This document shows, one piece after another, positions 1-8,351 of a stretch of DNA of 64,000 bases; position 1 is the stretch's first letter; each line of letters starts with the position of its first letter. The position numbers were made by a program, and so were the translations under genes. The notes beneath the pieces were generated by a model that was given only the letters and a program-made list of their open reading frames with translations, did not search any database and was not told the origin of the DNA. Source of the stretch: Rhodospirillaceae bacterium (lineage in GTDB: Bacteria > Pseudomonadota > Alphaproteobacteria > Azospirillales > Azospirillaceae); NCBI GenBank assembly GCA_029267445.1, contig JAJUIU010000003.1, positions 1 to 64,000 of the forward strand. Direction: 5' to 3'.

Positions 1-1
1 G

Positions 2-355
2 AAGGGCTACATGCTGCTGGCCGAGAGGCTGCTGTCCGGCGACCGCACATTCGAGACGGCCTGGAATTTCGGCCCCGCCCAGGGCGACGCCCGCACGGTG
101 GAAGAGATCGTGACGGGCCTGATCCGGCTGTGGGGCGGTGATGCCCGGTGGGAGTTGGCCAATGACGCCCAGCCCTACGAGGCGAAGCTGCTGACCGTGG
201 ACAACAGCCTGGCCGTGGGCCGCCTGAAGTGGGCGCCGCGCTGGACCCTGGACACGGCACTGGAGCGGACGGTGGACTGGTACCGCGCGTTCTATGGCGG
301 CGACGGAATGGCGGCGGTGACCGCCCGGCAGATCGAGGAATTCCTGGATGCCTGA
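2..355 (+). CDS. rfbG: CDP-glucose 4,6-dehydratase, C-terminal end (5' truncated)
   Basis: Open from the window edge in this frame, so the N-terminal Rossmann part lies outside. The visible 118 codons show the C-terminal region of an extended short-chain dehydratase: GYMLLAERLL, then ETAWNFGPAQGD, a W-rich stretch and the closing WYRAFYGG segment typical of CDP-glucose 4,6-dehydratases. The family makes CDP-4-keto-6-deoxyglucose in the cytoplasm, precursor of branched and dideoxy sugars. The stop overlaps the next gene (a C-methyltransferase) by 8 bases, and a 3,5-epimerase follows, which supports a deoxysugar operon. The exact NDP carrier is inferred from family resemblance of a fragment. 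Confidence 0.75.
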   Translation, partial: KGYMLLAERLLSGDRTFETAWNFGPAQGDARTVEEIVTGLIRLWGGDARWELANDAQPYEAKLLTVDNSLAVGRLKWAPRWTLDTALERTVDWYRAFYGGDGMAAVTARQIEEFLDA

Positions 356-1592
356 CGTGAAACGGGCCCTCTGCCGCTCCTGCGGCACCCCGCTGGAGCA
401 TGTGTTCGCGGACCTCGGCCTTTCGCCGATCTCGAACGCCTTCCAGCGGCCGCAGGACCTGGACCGGCCGGAGGCCTTCTATCCGTTGCGCGCCTATGTC
501 TGCGGCGAGTGCAGGCTGGTGCAGCTTCAGGACTTCCATCAGGCGGACGACCTCTTCACGGCCGACTACGCCTATTTCTCGTCCTATTCCACGAGCTGGC
601 TGAAGCATGCGGAAACCTATGCGGGCCGCATGGTCGAGCGGTTCGGCCTCGGGGCCGGCAGCCTCGTCGTCGAACTCGCGAGCAACGACGGATACCTGCT
701 CCAATATTTCAAGGCGCGCGGGGTGCCGGTGCTTGGGGTGGAGCCGTCGGCCAACGTCGCGGCCGTGGCGGAGAAGGAGCGCGGCATTCCCACCCTGGTG
801 AAGTTCTTCGGGGTGGAGACCGCAAAGGCCATGCGGGCGGCCGGTCAGGCGGCCGACCTGATGGCCGCCAACAACGTCCTGGCCCATGTGCCGGACATCA
901 ACGACTTCGTCGGCGGCGTGCGGGTCCTGCTGAAGGAGACCGGGGCGATCACCTTCGAGTTCCCGCATCTGCTCCAGATGATCCGCCAGAACCAGTTCGA
1001 TACGATCTACCACGAGCATTACTCGTACCTGTCCCTGCTGGCCGTGGAGCGGGCCCTGGCGAACAACGACCTTGCCGTCTTCGATGTGGAGGAGCTGCCG
1101 ACCCATGGCGGGTCCCTGCGCGTCTACGCGGCGCCGAAGGGCCATCGCTTCCCCGTGTCGCCAAGCGTCGAGGCCGTCCGCCGGGCGGAGGCCGAGGACG
1201 GGCTGACAGGCCTGGACGTCTATCGCCGGTTCCACAGCCGGGTCATGCGGACCAAGCGCAGCCTGCTGCGTTTCCTGATCGAGGCGAAGGAGGCGGGCAA
1301 GAGCATCGTCGGCTACGGGGCGCCCGCCAAAGGCAACACCTTGCTGAATTACTGCGGGATCGGCACCGACCTGATCGACTACACGGTCGATCGAAGCCCG
1401 CACAAACAAGGGCTCTACCTGCCGGGCAGCCGCATTCCCATCATGGCGCCGGAGCATATCCTGGCCACCAAGCCGGACATCGTCCTGATCCTGCCCTGGA
1501 ACCTGAAGGACGAGGTCGTGGAGCAGATGGCGGCCGTCCGGCATTGGGGCGGACGCTTCGTCGTCCCCATTCCCGAGGTGCGGGAGGTCTGA
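348..1592 (+). CDS. SAM-dependent C-methyltransferase for a nucleotide sugar
   Basis: 414 aa, the usual size of TylC3/NovU-type sugar C-methyltransferases. N-terminal zinc-binding domain with Cys9-x2-Cys12 and Cys52-x2-Cys55; SAM-binding motif VVELASNDGYLL at about residues 107-118; C-terminal domain with GYGAPAKGNTLLNYCGI, characteristic of the Methyltransf_13/11/14 architecture. The enzyme is expected to add a methyl group to C3 of a 4-keto-6-deoxy sugar made by the upstream dehydratase. It overlaps the upstream gene by 8 nt and the downstream epimerase by one base (TGATG), so the three are probably translationally coupled. Substrate is inferred from context. Confidence 0.85.
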   Translation: MPDVKRALCRSCGTPLEHVFADLGLSPISNAFQRPQDLDRPEAFYPLRAYVCGECRLVQLQDFHQADDLFTADYAYFSSYSTSWLKHAETYAGRMVERFGLGAGSLVVELASNDGYLLQYFKARGVPVLGVEPSANVAAVAEKERGIPTLVKFFGVETAKAMRAAGQAADLMAANNVLAHVPDINDFVGGVRVLLKETGAITFEFPHLLQMIRQNQFDTIYHEHYSYLSLLAVERALANNDLAVFDVEELPTHGGSLRVYAAPKGHRFPVSPSVEAVRRAEAEDGLTGLDVYRRFHSRVMRTKRSLLRFLIEAKEAGKSIVGYGAPAKGNTLLNYCGIGTDLIDYTVDRSPHKQGLYLPGSRIPIMAPEHILATKPDIVLILPWNLKDEVVEQMAAVRHWGGRFVVPIPEVREV

Positions 1593-2125
1593 TGCGGTTC
1601 ACCCCGACGGCGGTCGCCGGCGTCATGCTGGTGGAGCCGGAGCCGATGACGGACGAGCGCGGATTCTTCGCCCGGACATGGTGCCGGGAGGAGTTCGCCG
1701 CCCAGGGGCTGAACCCGCATCTCGACCAATGCAGCATCTCCTTCAACGCGCGCCGGGGCACGCTGAGGGGCATGCACTATCAGCGCGATCCGCATGGAGA
1801 GGTGAAACTAGTGCGCTGCACGGCGGGCGCCATCTTCGATGTGGCGGTCGACCTCCGGCCCACCTCCCCCACATACATGAAATGGGCGGGCGCGGAACTG
1901 ACGGCGGGCAACCGCAAGGCCCTGTACATCCCGGAGGGCTGCGCCCACGGGTTCGTCACCCTGGCCGACGGGACGGAGGTCTTCTACCAGATCACCCCCG
2001 CTTTCCGGCCGGGCTTCGGCGCCGGGGTGCGCTGGAACGATCCCGTTTTCGGGATCGCATGGCCGATCCAGCCGGAGGTCATCTCAGACCGGGACCGGGA
2101 CTATCCGGACTACCGCGCCGACTGA
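1592..2125 (+). CDS. dTDP-4-dehydrorhamnose 3,5-epimerase-like protein (RmlC family)
   Basis: 177 aa, normal RmlC length. Motifs DERGFF (residues 21-26), RGTLRGMHYQ with the catalytic His62, and a FYQIT segment near residue 131 carrying the usual active-site Tyr; the C-terminal WPI and DRDRDYP segment is also typical. It should epimerise C3 and/or C5 of a 4-keto-6-deoxyhexose nucleotide. Start chosen at the ATG that overlaps the methyltransferase stop (TGATG). As the operon begins with a CDP-glucose dehydratase, the substrate may be a CDP-sugar rather than dTDP-4-dehydrorhamnose. It converges with manC, only 9 bp apart. Confidence 0.85.
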   Translation: MRFTPTAVAGVMLVEPEPMTDERGFFARTWCREEFAAQGLNPHLDQCSISFNARRGTLRGMHYQRDPHGEVKLVRCTAGAIFDVAVDLRPTSPTYMKWAGAELTAGNRKALYIPEGCAHGFVTLADGTEVFYQITPAFRPGFGAGVRWNDPVFGIAWPIQPEVISDRDRDYPDYRAD

Positions 2126-2134
2126 TCGGCCCCG

Positions 2135-3577
2135 CTAAGTCCGGCCGTAGGTGTCTTCGAAGCGGACGATGTCGTCCTCGCCCAGATAGGGGCCGGACTG
2201 CACCTCGATGAGGTTCAGCGGAACCTTGCCGGGATTCTCCAGCCGGTGGACGCAGCCGAGCGGCAGATAGACGGACTGGTTCTCGCCCAGCAGCATCTCC
2301 TCCCCGTCGCGGGTGACCAGCGCGGTCCCATTGACCACGATCCAGTGCTCCGCCCGGTGGTGGTGCTTCTGCAGGGAAAGCTTCGCCCCCGGTTTCACGG
2401 TGATGCGCTTGACCTGGAAGCGCTCCCCGGCGTGAACGGTCCTGTAGAAGCCCCAGGGCCGGTAGACCTGTACGCTTTCCACCGCCTCCTTGCGGCTCCG
2501 GCCCTTCAGATCCTTGACGACCTGCTTGATCTCCTCGACCCGGTCCTTGTGCGCGACGAGGACCACATCGTCGGTCGCGACGACCACCAAGCCCTCCACT
2601 CCCAGCAGAACGGTCAGGCGGTCGTCGCCGCGGACGAAGCAATCCTGCGCGTCCCGCAGGAAGACGTCCCCGCGGACTGCGTTTCCCGCCTCGTCTTTGG
2701 GCAGGACGTCCAGCAACGCCTTGAACGACCCGACATCGCTCCAGCCGATCGAACAGGGCACCACGGCGGCCTTGTCGGTCCGCGCGAAGACCGCGTCGTC
2801 GACCGAGACGGATTTGGCGGCGGCGAAGCTCACGGCCTCCAGCCGCAGGAAGTCGAGATCCTCCCGGCGTCCGGCGACGGCTGTCCGCACGGCCTCCACC
2901 AGTTCCGGCTCGAAGCGGGCCAGCTCCTCCAGGAAGCGGCCGGCCCGGAACAGGAACATGCCGCTGTTCCAGAGGAAGTTGCCGGACTCGATGTACCCGC
3001 GAGCCACGCTTTCGACCGGCTTCTCCACGAACTCCGCCACCTGGAAGACGCCCGGGGTGCCATCCAAGGCCGTGGCCCTGCGGATGTAGCCGTAACCGGT
3101 CTCGGGATGGGTCGGATTGATGCCGAAGGTCACGAGATGCCCGGCCGTCGCGGCGGCGGCGGCCTGCCCCAGGGCCGCCGTCCAGGCCTTGACGTCGGTG
3201 ATGACGTGATCGGCCGGCAGCACCAGCATCAGCGTGTCCGGCGAGTCCTGCGCGGCGACGAGCGCGGCAGCGGCGATGGCCGGCGCGGTGTTCCGCCCCC
3301 CCGGCTCCAGCAAGATCGCCTTCGGCGTCTGCCCGACGGCGCGAGCCTGCTCCGCCAGGATGAAACGGGTATCCTCCCCACCCACCAGCATGGGCGCGTC
3401 GAGCCCCGCAGCGGCACAACGGCGGAGCGTCTCCTGCAGCATCGAATGCTCGCCGACGAGCGGCAGGAACTGCTTGGGATAGCGCTCGCGGGAAAGCGGC
3501 CAGAGCCGGGTGCCGGAACCGCCGGACAGGATGACGGGACGGATGCGGGCGAGGGGCGAGGACTGCTGTCTGGTCAT
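2135..3577 (-). CDS. manC: Mannose-1-phosphate guanylyltransferase / mannose-6-phosphate isomerase
   Basis: About 480 aa, the usual size of bifunctional type II ManC/AlgA enzymes. The N-terminal nucleotidyltransferase has PVILSGGSGTRLWPLSRE and YPKQF; the C-terminal cupin isomerase domain has RPWGFYR, KPGAKLSLQKHHHRAEHW and the EDTYGR end. It makes GDP-mannose for surface polysaccharides. A longer reading frame upstream exists, but the ATG at 3577 begins ten or so residues before the nucleotidyltransferase motif as in the family. It faces the deoxysugar operon and is probably transcribed alone; the 160 bp to the HlyD gene hold no gene. Confidence 0.93.
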   Translation of the reverse strand: MTRQQSSPLARIRPVILSGGSGTRLWPLSRERYPKQFLPLVGEHSMLQETLRRCAAAGLDAPMLVGGEDTRFILAEQARAVGQTPKAILLEPGGRNTAPAIAAAALVAAQDSPDTLMLVLPADHVITDVKAWTAALGQAAAAATAGHLVTFGINPTHPETGYGYIRRATALDGTPGVFQVAEFVEKPVESVARGYIESGNFLWNSGMFLFRAGRFLEELARFEPELVEAVRTAVAGRREDLDFLRLEAVSFAAAKSVSVDDAVFARTDKAAVVPCSIGWSDVGSFKALLDVLPKDEAGNAVRGDVFLRDAQDCFVRGDDRLTVLLGVEGLVVVATDDVVLVAHKDRVEEIKQVVKDLKGRSRKEAVESVQVYRPWGFYRTVHAGERFQVKRITVKPGAKLSLQKHHHRAEHWIVVNGTALVTRDGEEMLLGENQSVYLPLGCVHRLENPGKVPLNLIEVQSGPYLGEDDIVRFEDTYGRT

Positions 3578-3737
3578 CGATCCGTTGCTGCGTCTCGCGA
3601 AGGCCGGTGCGGCACCGGCGATGCGCGCAGAATAGTCCAGACCATGCACAGCGAACAGGTGCATTCCGGGTGGCGGGGGGCGCCGATCAGGCGGGTCATC
3701 CGCCCGTTCGGGTACGCCCCCCGGCCAATATCGACCC

Positions 3738-5138
3738 TCAGCGGGGTTCGCTCATCGCCTCATCCAGCGCCCCGGTGATGGGATAGAGCAGGTAGGACAG
3801 GATGGAGCGGTCTCCGACTTCGATCTCCGCGGTCACGGTCATGCCGGGCATCAGCCGGAACGAAGACGGCGTGTTGCGCAGGTCCGTCTTGGTGAGTTCG
3901 ATCCGTGTGCGGTAGTAGGGCGCCTGTGGGTTCTCAGGATCGGTGAAGACATCCTCGCTGACCCACTTCAACCGCCCCTCGGCGGTCCCGTGCTTCTGGA
4001 ACGGGAAGGCGTGGAACTTCACCCGCACGTCCTGCCCCTGGGTCAGGAACCCGACATCGGAGGCCGGGACTTTCGCCTCGATCTCCAGGGTGTCGGTCAC
4101 GGGCACCAGCGTGACCAGCGCGTCGCCCTGGGAGACGACTGCGCCGATGGTGGCGCCCTTGACGTCCAGAACGACGGCGTCCTGCGGTGCCGTCAGCGTG
4201 ATGCGGTCGGAACGCAGGTTCGCCTTGCGGATCTGCTCCGCGAGCGCGGCCGCCTCGCGGCGGTGTGAGACCAGCTCCTCCGCGACCTTCTGGCGCCACT
4301 CCTGGACGAAGGACTCCCGTTTGGCCATCGTGCCGGCCAGCGCGTGCTCCGCTTCCGCCTTTGCGTTGCGGGCCCGTTCCAGGCTGCCGGCGATCTCCAG
4401 CCGGTCGTTCGTCGCCAAGAGCAGGTTGAGCCGGGAGCCGACCTCCTGCTTCGTCAGTTCCTGCCGCATCCCCTCGATCCGGGACACCACGGCCAGACGC
4501 TCGGTCAGGGCCTTGATGTCGGCGGTGGAGGAGGCGACCTGCGCCTCCTGGCGCCGGACCTCCTGGTCGAAGCTGTCCACCTGGGCGCGGTAAGCGGCCC
4601 GGCGTCGTTCGAACAGGGTCTGCTGCAGCAGGGCGTCGGCTCCCGCGTCGGCGACGGGCGGCAGGTCCGCGCCGGCCAGTTCCGCCTCCAGCCGCGCGAT
4701 GGCGGACCGCAGACTGCCTTCCTTCGCGGCGAGTTCCGCCAGATCGGCGGCGGCGAAAGTGGGATCGAGCACGACCAGCGTGTCACCCGCCTTCACCACG
4801 TCGCCCGGGCGCACCTTGACCTCGCGGATCAGGGACGCTTCGAAAGGCTGGACGACGAGGTTGGGCGAATGGGGCGAAAGCTTGCCCGGTGCCGAGACCA
4901 CCTGGTCCAGGGTGGCGAAGGTGGCCCACGCCACGGCGCAGACCAGAAGCCCGACCATCGTGTAGAGCACGATGGCGGCGTAGCGGCTGGGCGGCGCCTC
5001 CTCCACCTCCACCATGTCGGGCTGGAACTCGATCGCCAGCGACAGGTCGCGGCGACGGTCGGCAGCGTTCGGCCGGGTGGCCGGGGCGGGCCGGGGGGCA
5101 GCAGGCTCCGGCGCGTTCTTCAGGACGGCAAGGGACAT
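3738..5138 (-). CDS. Type I secretion periplasmic adaptor, HlyD family
   Basis: 466 aa membrane-fusion protein. A basic/Pro-rich cytoplasmic N-terminus is followed by one membrane segment at about residues 53-76, a lipoyl half-motif (VVQPFEASLIREVKVRPGD), a long coiled-coil hairpin rich in Glu/Arg/Ala (about 130-300), the second lipoyl half (ITLTAPQDAVVLDV) and a beta-barrel ending in PGMTVTAEIEVGDRSILSYL, the HlyD C-terminal signature. It links the inner-membrane ABC exporter to an outer-membrane TolC-like channel, absent here. Nine bases separate it from the upstream ABC gene, so they form an operon. Confidence 0.92.
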   Translation of the reverse strand: MSLAVLKNAPEPAAPRPAPATRPNAADRRRDLSLAIEFQPDMVEVEEAPPSRYAAIVLYTMVGLLVCAVAWATFATLDQVVSAPGKLSPHSPNLVVQPFEASLIREVKVRPGDVVKAGDTLVVLDPTFAAADLAELAAKEGSLRSAIARLEAELAGADLPPVADAGADALLQQTLFERRRAAYRAQVDSFDQEVRRQEAQVASSTADIKALTERLAVVSRIEGMRQELTKQEVGSRLNLLLATNDRLEIAGSLERARNAKAEAEHALAGTMAKRESFVQEWRQKVAEELVSHRREAAALAEQIRKANLRSDRITLTAPQDAVVLDVKGATIGAVVSQGDALVTLVPVTDTLEIEAKVPASDVGFLTQGQDVRVKFHAFPFQKHGTAEGRLKWVSEDVFTDPENPQAPYYRTRIELTKTDLRNTPSSFRLMPGMTVTAEIEVGDRSILSYLLYPITGALDEAMSEPR

Positions 5139-5147
5139 GGTCTGACC

Positions 5148-7379
5148 TCACTCGGCCGCGGCGCGGGCCGGCGCGCCCGCCATATGGCGGGTCTGCTGAT
5201 CCCACAGGGTGCGGTAGGTACGGCTGCGGGCGAGCAGCTCCGTATGGGTGCCGGCGGCCTCCAGGTTGCCCTGATGCAGGACCATGATCTTGTCGGCCCC
5301 GACCAGGCTGGAGAGACGGTGGGACACGATCACCAGCGTCCGCCCAGCCGCGATGGCCCGGAGGTTGCGCTGGATGATCGCCTCGGATTCCGGGTCGAGA
5401 GCGCTGGTCGCCTCGTCCAGGATGAGGATGGGCGGCTGGGTGATCAGCGCCCGCGCGATTGCGAGGCGCTGCTTCTGGCCGCCGGACAGGTTGGCGCCGT
5501 TCTCCTCCAGCACCGTGTCGTAGCCCTTGGGGAGCCGCTCGATGAACTCGTCCGCACCGGCGAGCCGGGCGGCGTGGACCACCTGGTCGAGGGAGGCGCC
5601 GGGCACGGCAGCGGCGATGTTCTCGCGCACGGTCCCGCTGAACAGGAAGTTCTCCTGCAGCACCACGCCGATGCGGGTCCGCAGATGGACGAGGTCGATC
5701 TCGCGGATGTCCGTCCCGTCCACCCGCACGATGCCCTGCTGGGCGGTGTAGAGGCCTTGGATCAGGCGGGTGACGGTGGTTTTGCCGGAACCGCTGCGCC
5801 CGACCAGACCGAAGATGGTGCCGGGCCGGATCTGGAACGACACGTCGTTCAGCGCCGGGGCGCCGTCGGGTGCATAGCGGAACAGCACGCGCTCGAACTG
5901 GATGGAGCCGCGGATGTCGGGACGCAGGCCGCCGTCGGACGCGCGCTCGGCCGGGGCGTTCATCACGTTGCCCAGCATCTTCACGGCCAACGATGTCTCC
6001 TGGTACCCCTGGATCAGCCCGACCAGTTGGAGCAACGGACCGGAAACCCGGCCGGCCAGCATCTGGAAGGCGATCAGCGCGCCGATCGTCAGCTCGCCAG
6101 CGAAGACGAGCTGCACCCCGACCACGATGATGGCGACCGTCATCGCCTTGGACAGGAACTGCGTGATCGTCGTGCCGACGAGGGAGATGCGCGACACGTC
6201 GTGAAGCATCATGACCGTGCGGGCGGAGCGGTCGTCCCACTCCTGCCGCTGCTGTGGCTCCAGCGCCAGGGACTTCACCGTGCGCATGCCCTGGATGGTC
6301 TCCACCAGCAGCGACTGCCGGTGCGCGTCCGCCTCGTACAGCGCCTTCAGCCGGCGCTGGAAGGCCGGGATCATCAGCGCGATGGTGCCCAGGGTGACGA
6401 CGGTGAAGCCGAGCACCAGCAGGGTGAGCTGCCAGCTGTAGAACAGCAGTACCGGCAGCACCACGAGCACGATGAAATTGTCCAGCACGGTGAACAGCAG
6501 CTGTCCGGTCAGGAAGTTCCTGATCTGGTTCGCCTGCTGCATGTGCTTGATCAGCACGCCCGAGGGATTGCGCTCGAAGAACTGGATCGGCAGGCGGAGC
6601 AGCTGGGCGAAGGTGCGCACCGCCACCCGGATGTCGATCTTGTTGGTGGCGTACAGCAGCAGGTACTGGCGCAGATAGCCGAACGCCGCCTCGAAGATGA
6701 GGACCGCGAGCATGCCGACGGCCAGCACCGTCAGCGTGGACGAGCCGTTATGGACCAGCACGCGGTCCAGCACGACCTGGGTGAACATCGGCAGCGCCAG
6801 CGCCAGCACTGCCAGCACGAGCGCGCAGACGATCACGTCGCGGAACAGCTTTCCTTGCCGCAGGATCTCCGGGATGAACCAGCGCAGCCCGAACGGCTGG
6901 TGCGGGTCGTTCAGGCGGTAGGACCGCTTGATGAAGACGGTTTCGCCCTTCCAGGCTTGGCGGAGATCGTCAAGCGACAGCAACAGCAGCTTGCCGTTCT
7001 CGGCCAGCGGATCGAACACACCGATCTGCCCGGTCTCGGCATCGCGCCCGACGATGACCACCCAGTTCCCGTTGACCAGCCGGGCCAGCGCCGGGAAGGC
7101 CATGCGGTCGGAGGCCGCCGTCGCCGGGTCGATCACGGCCGTGCGGCTGTGCAGCCCGGCCGATTTCGCCATACGGACGAGCTGGGCGGCGGTCGGCTCC
7201 TCGGTTCCGATTCGGTACTCATGTGCCAGCCGATCAACCGACAGGTCCGTGCGATGGTGCCGTGCGACGGTCACGAGGCAGCGCAGGCCGGTCTGCTGCG
7301 GTGGCGGCGGAGCGGCCTCCTCCGAGAAAGCCGCTTCCGGATCGGGTTCGGTCGTGGTCGGTTCGATCGCTGCGGTCAT
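5148..7379 (-). CDS. Type I secretion ABC exporter with C39-like domain
   Basis: 743 aa. N-terminal C39-peptidase-like domain (about 28-155): the position of the catalytic Cys reads Thr in QTGLRCLVTVARHH, so this looks like a non-cleaving CLD as in HlyB. Six-helix ABC membrane domain (about 165-450) and NBD with Walker A GRSGSGKTT (about 527-535), signature LSGGQKQR (about 632), Walker B ILILDEATSALD (about 652) and H-loop VIVSHRL. It should energise one-step export of an unprocessed substrate. Start at 7379 is fixed by ATGA overlap with the upstream small gene; a longer frame exists. No RTX-type cargo was seen in the window. Confidence 0.92.
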   Translation of the reverse strand: MTAAIEPTTTEPDPEAAFSEEAAPPPPQQTGLRCLVTVARHHRTDLSVDRLAHEYRIGTEEPTAAQLVRMAKSAGLHSRTAVIDPATAASDRMAFPALARLVNGNWVVIVGRDAETGQIGVFDPLAENGKLLLLSLDDLRQAWKGETVFIKRSYRLNDPHQPFGLRWFIPEILRQGKLFRDVIVCALVLAVLALALPMFTQVVLDRVLVHNGSSTLTVLAVGMLAVLIFEAAFGYLRQYLLLYATNKIDIRVAVRTFAQLLRLPIQFFERNPSGVLIKHMQQANQIRNFLTGQLLFTVLDNFIVLVVLPVLLFYSWQLTLLVLGFTVVTLGTIALMIPAFQRRLKALYEADAHRQSLLVETIQGMRTVKSLALEPQQRQEWDDRSARTVMMLHDVSRISLVGTTITQFLSKAMTVAIIVVGVQLVFAGELTIGALIAFQMLAGRVSGPLLQLVGLIQGYQETSLAVKMLGNVMNAPAERASDGGLRPDIRGSIQFERVLFRYAPDGAPALNDVSFQIRPGTIFGLVGRSGSGKTTVTRLIQGLYTAQQGIVRVDGTDIREIDLVHLRTRIGVVLQENFLFSGTVRENIAAAVPGASLDQVVHAARLAGADEFIERLPKGYDTVLEENGANLSGGQKQRLAIARALITQPPILILDEATSALDPESEAIIQRNLRAIAAGRTLVIVSHRLSSLVGADKIMVLHQGNLEAAGTHTELLARSRTYRTLWDQQTRHMAGAPARAAAE

Positions 7380-7789
7380 GCCGGCAGGTCCTCGCTTCTG
7401 GTCACGGTCGACGGGAAGTTGGCCGACCATGCGCGGCGCGGCTCCATGGGTTTCGCCTCCGCGACGGTGGGGGGCGGCGGCGGAGGCGGCTCGTCATGGC
7501 CCCCCTCCGCATCCGGCAGACCCGCCGGCTGGAAGCTGGCGCCGGTCGTCTCCAGTGGTGCGGCCGGAAGTGAGGAAAGAACCCCCCGCTCCCTCAGCGC
7601 GTCGACGGCGAAGCGCAGGGAGTCCAGGACCTGTGGAAGATTGTCCGGATGGACGATCAGACGGTGCTTGAACTCGGGACTGGGCGCTCCGTCCGGGCCG
7701 ACCTCGGTCGGTGAGAGGGAATACCAGTCGATCCTGACGAGACCGCGGGTGAGCACCACGTTCATGATGCCGTCGGCGAAGATTTCCAT
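7376..7789 (-). CDS. Hypothetical protein coupled to type I secretion genes
   Basis: 137 aa, not recognised. The first 85 residues look like a compact alpha/beta domain (MEIFADGIMNVVLTRGLVRIDW, later FKHRLIVHPDNLPQVLDSLR); the last 50 are Pro/Glu-rich with a run of prolines and look disordered. Start chosen at the ATG preceded by GGGA at good spacing; an ATG four codons upstream is possible. Its stop overlaps the ABC exporter start (ATGA), making it the first gene of the three-gene secretion operon. It may be a chaperone or regulator of the exporter or its substrate; that is inference from position only. Confidence 0.7.
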   Translation of the reverse strand: MEIFADGIMNVVLTRGLVRIDWYSLSPTEVGPDGAPSPEFKHRLIVHPDNLPQVLDSLRFAVDALRERGVLSSLPAAPLETTGASFQPAGLPDAEGGHDEPPPPPPPTVAEAKPMEPRRAWSANFPSTVTRSEDLPA

Positions 7790-8351
7790 GTCGGTTCCCA
7801 TATTCGGGCTATGGCGGGCGGACGGTCCGGCCCTCTTCGCAGGACCGGGGTCGGCTTGGTCAGACCGGCGCCAGTCGAGCGGCGGAAGCCTGACAGGGCT
7901 CGGGTGGTATTACCCAGTCCGGAGCCCCGGTGAATTTGCCCGGGGATTTGACGAATGCACGTGACAAATTGTGCCTGTCCTGAATCCACCCAGAGGGAGT
8001 AACGAATCGGGATTCCGAATGATTTTACGCGTTTTCGATCCATCGTTCCGGCCATCGACCGGATCGTCCTGGATGTCTCCGTTTCCCCGTGCGCTCGGCG
8101 ACGCGGTGCCGAAAGGGCTTGGAATCGCTTGTTTTCGGGGCTGAAAGCGCCTCCAGCGGAGTCGAAACGGGCTCCGGCGGGGAAAGTGGGCGGCGGTGGG
8201 TTGGCGGGCGCGCGGTTTCGGTGACATGGCGACGACGATGGCGCCGCCATCGGTCCCGCGATGTTTGACCCCCGCCGACCGTTGGGGTTAGACCTTCCGT
8301 GACGCGAAATTGTGGATCGATCCCGCGTCCTCAACGTCGGGCGGGCGGAGC
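7790..8351. other. Non-coding spacer upstream of secretion operon and helical gene
   Basis: About 560 bp without a convincing gene; frames here show biased composition but no recognisable protein. It lies between divergent transcription units (secretion operon to the left, 290-aa gene to the right) and is therefore expected to hold promoters for both. It contains one copy of the 20-bp iteron found upstream of repA (8206-8225) and a relatively AT-rich stretch around 7960-8040. Confidence 0.5.
8206..8225 (+). repeat. Iteron copy 1 (outlying)
   Basis: Matches the 20-bp consensus GGATTCGRGGTTTCGGTGAC at 16 of 20 positions with a perfect core TTTCGGTGAC. It is the most distant copy, about 1.7 kb from repA, and precedes the 290-aa gene. 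Confidence 0.6.

Noticed and set aside
4344-7964. 1206-codon open frame opposite the secretion genes
   Set aside because: Antisense shadow in GC-rich DNA; low-complexity His/Gln/Arg-rich product with no motif, while the minus strand encodes clear HlyD and ABC proteins.
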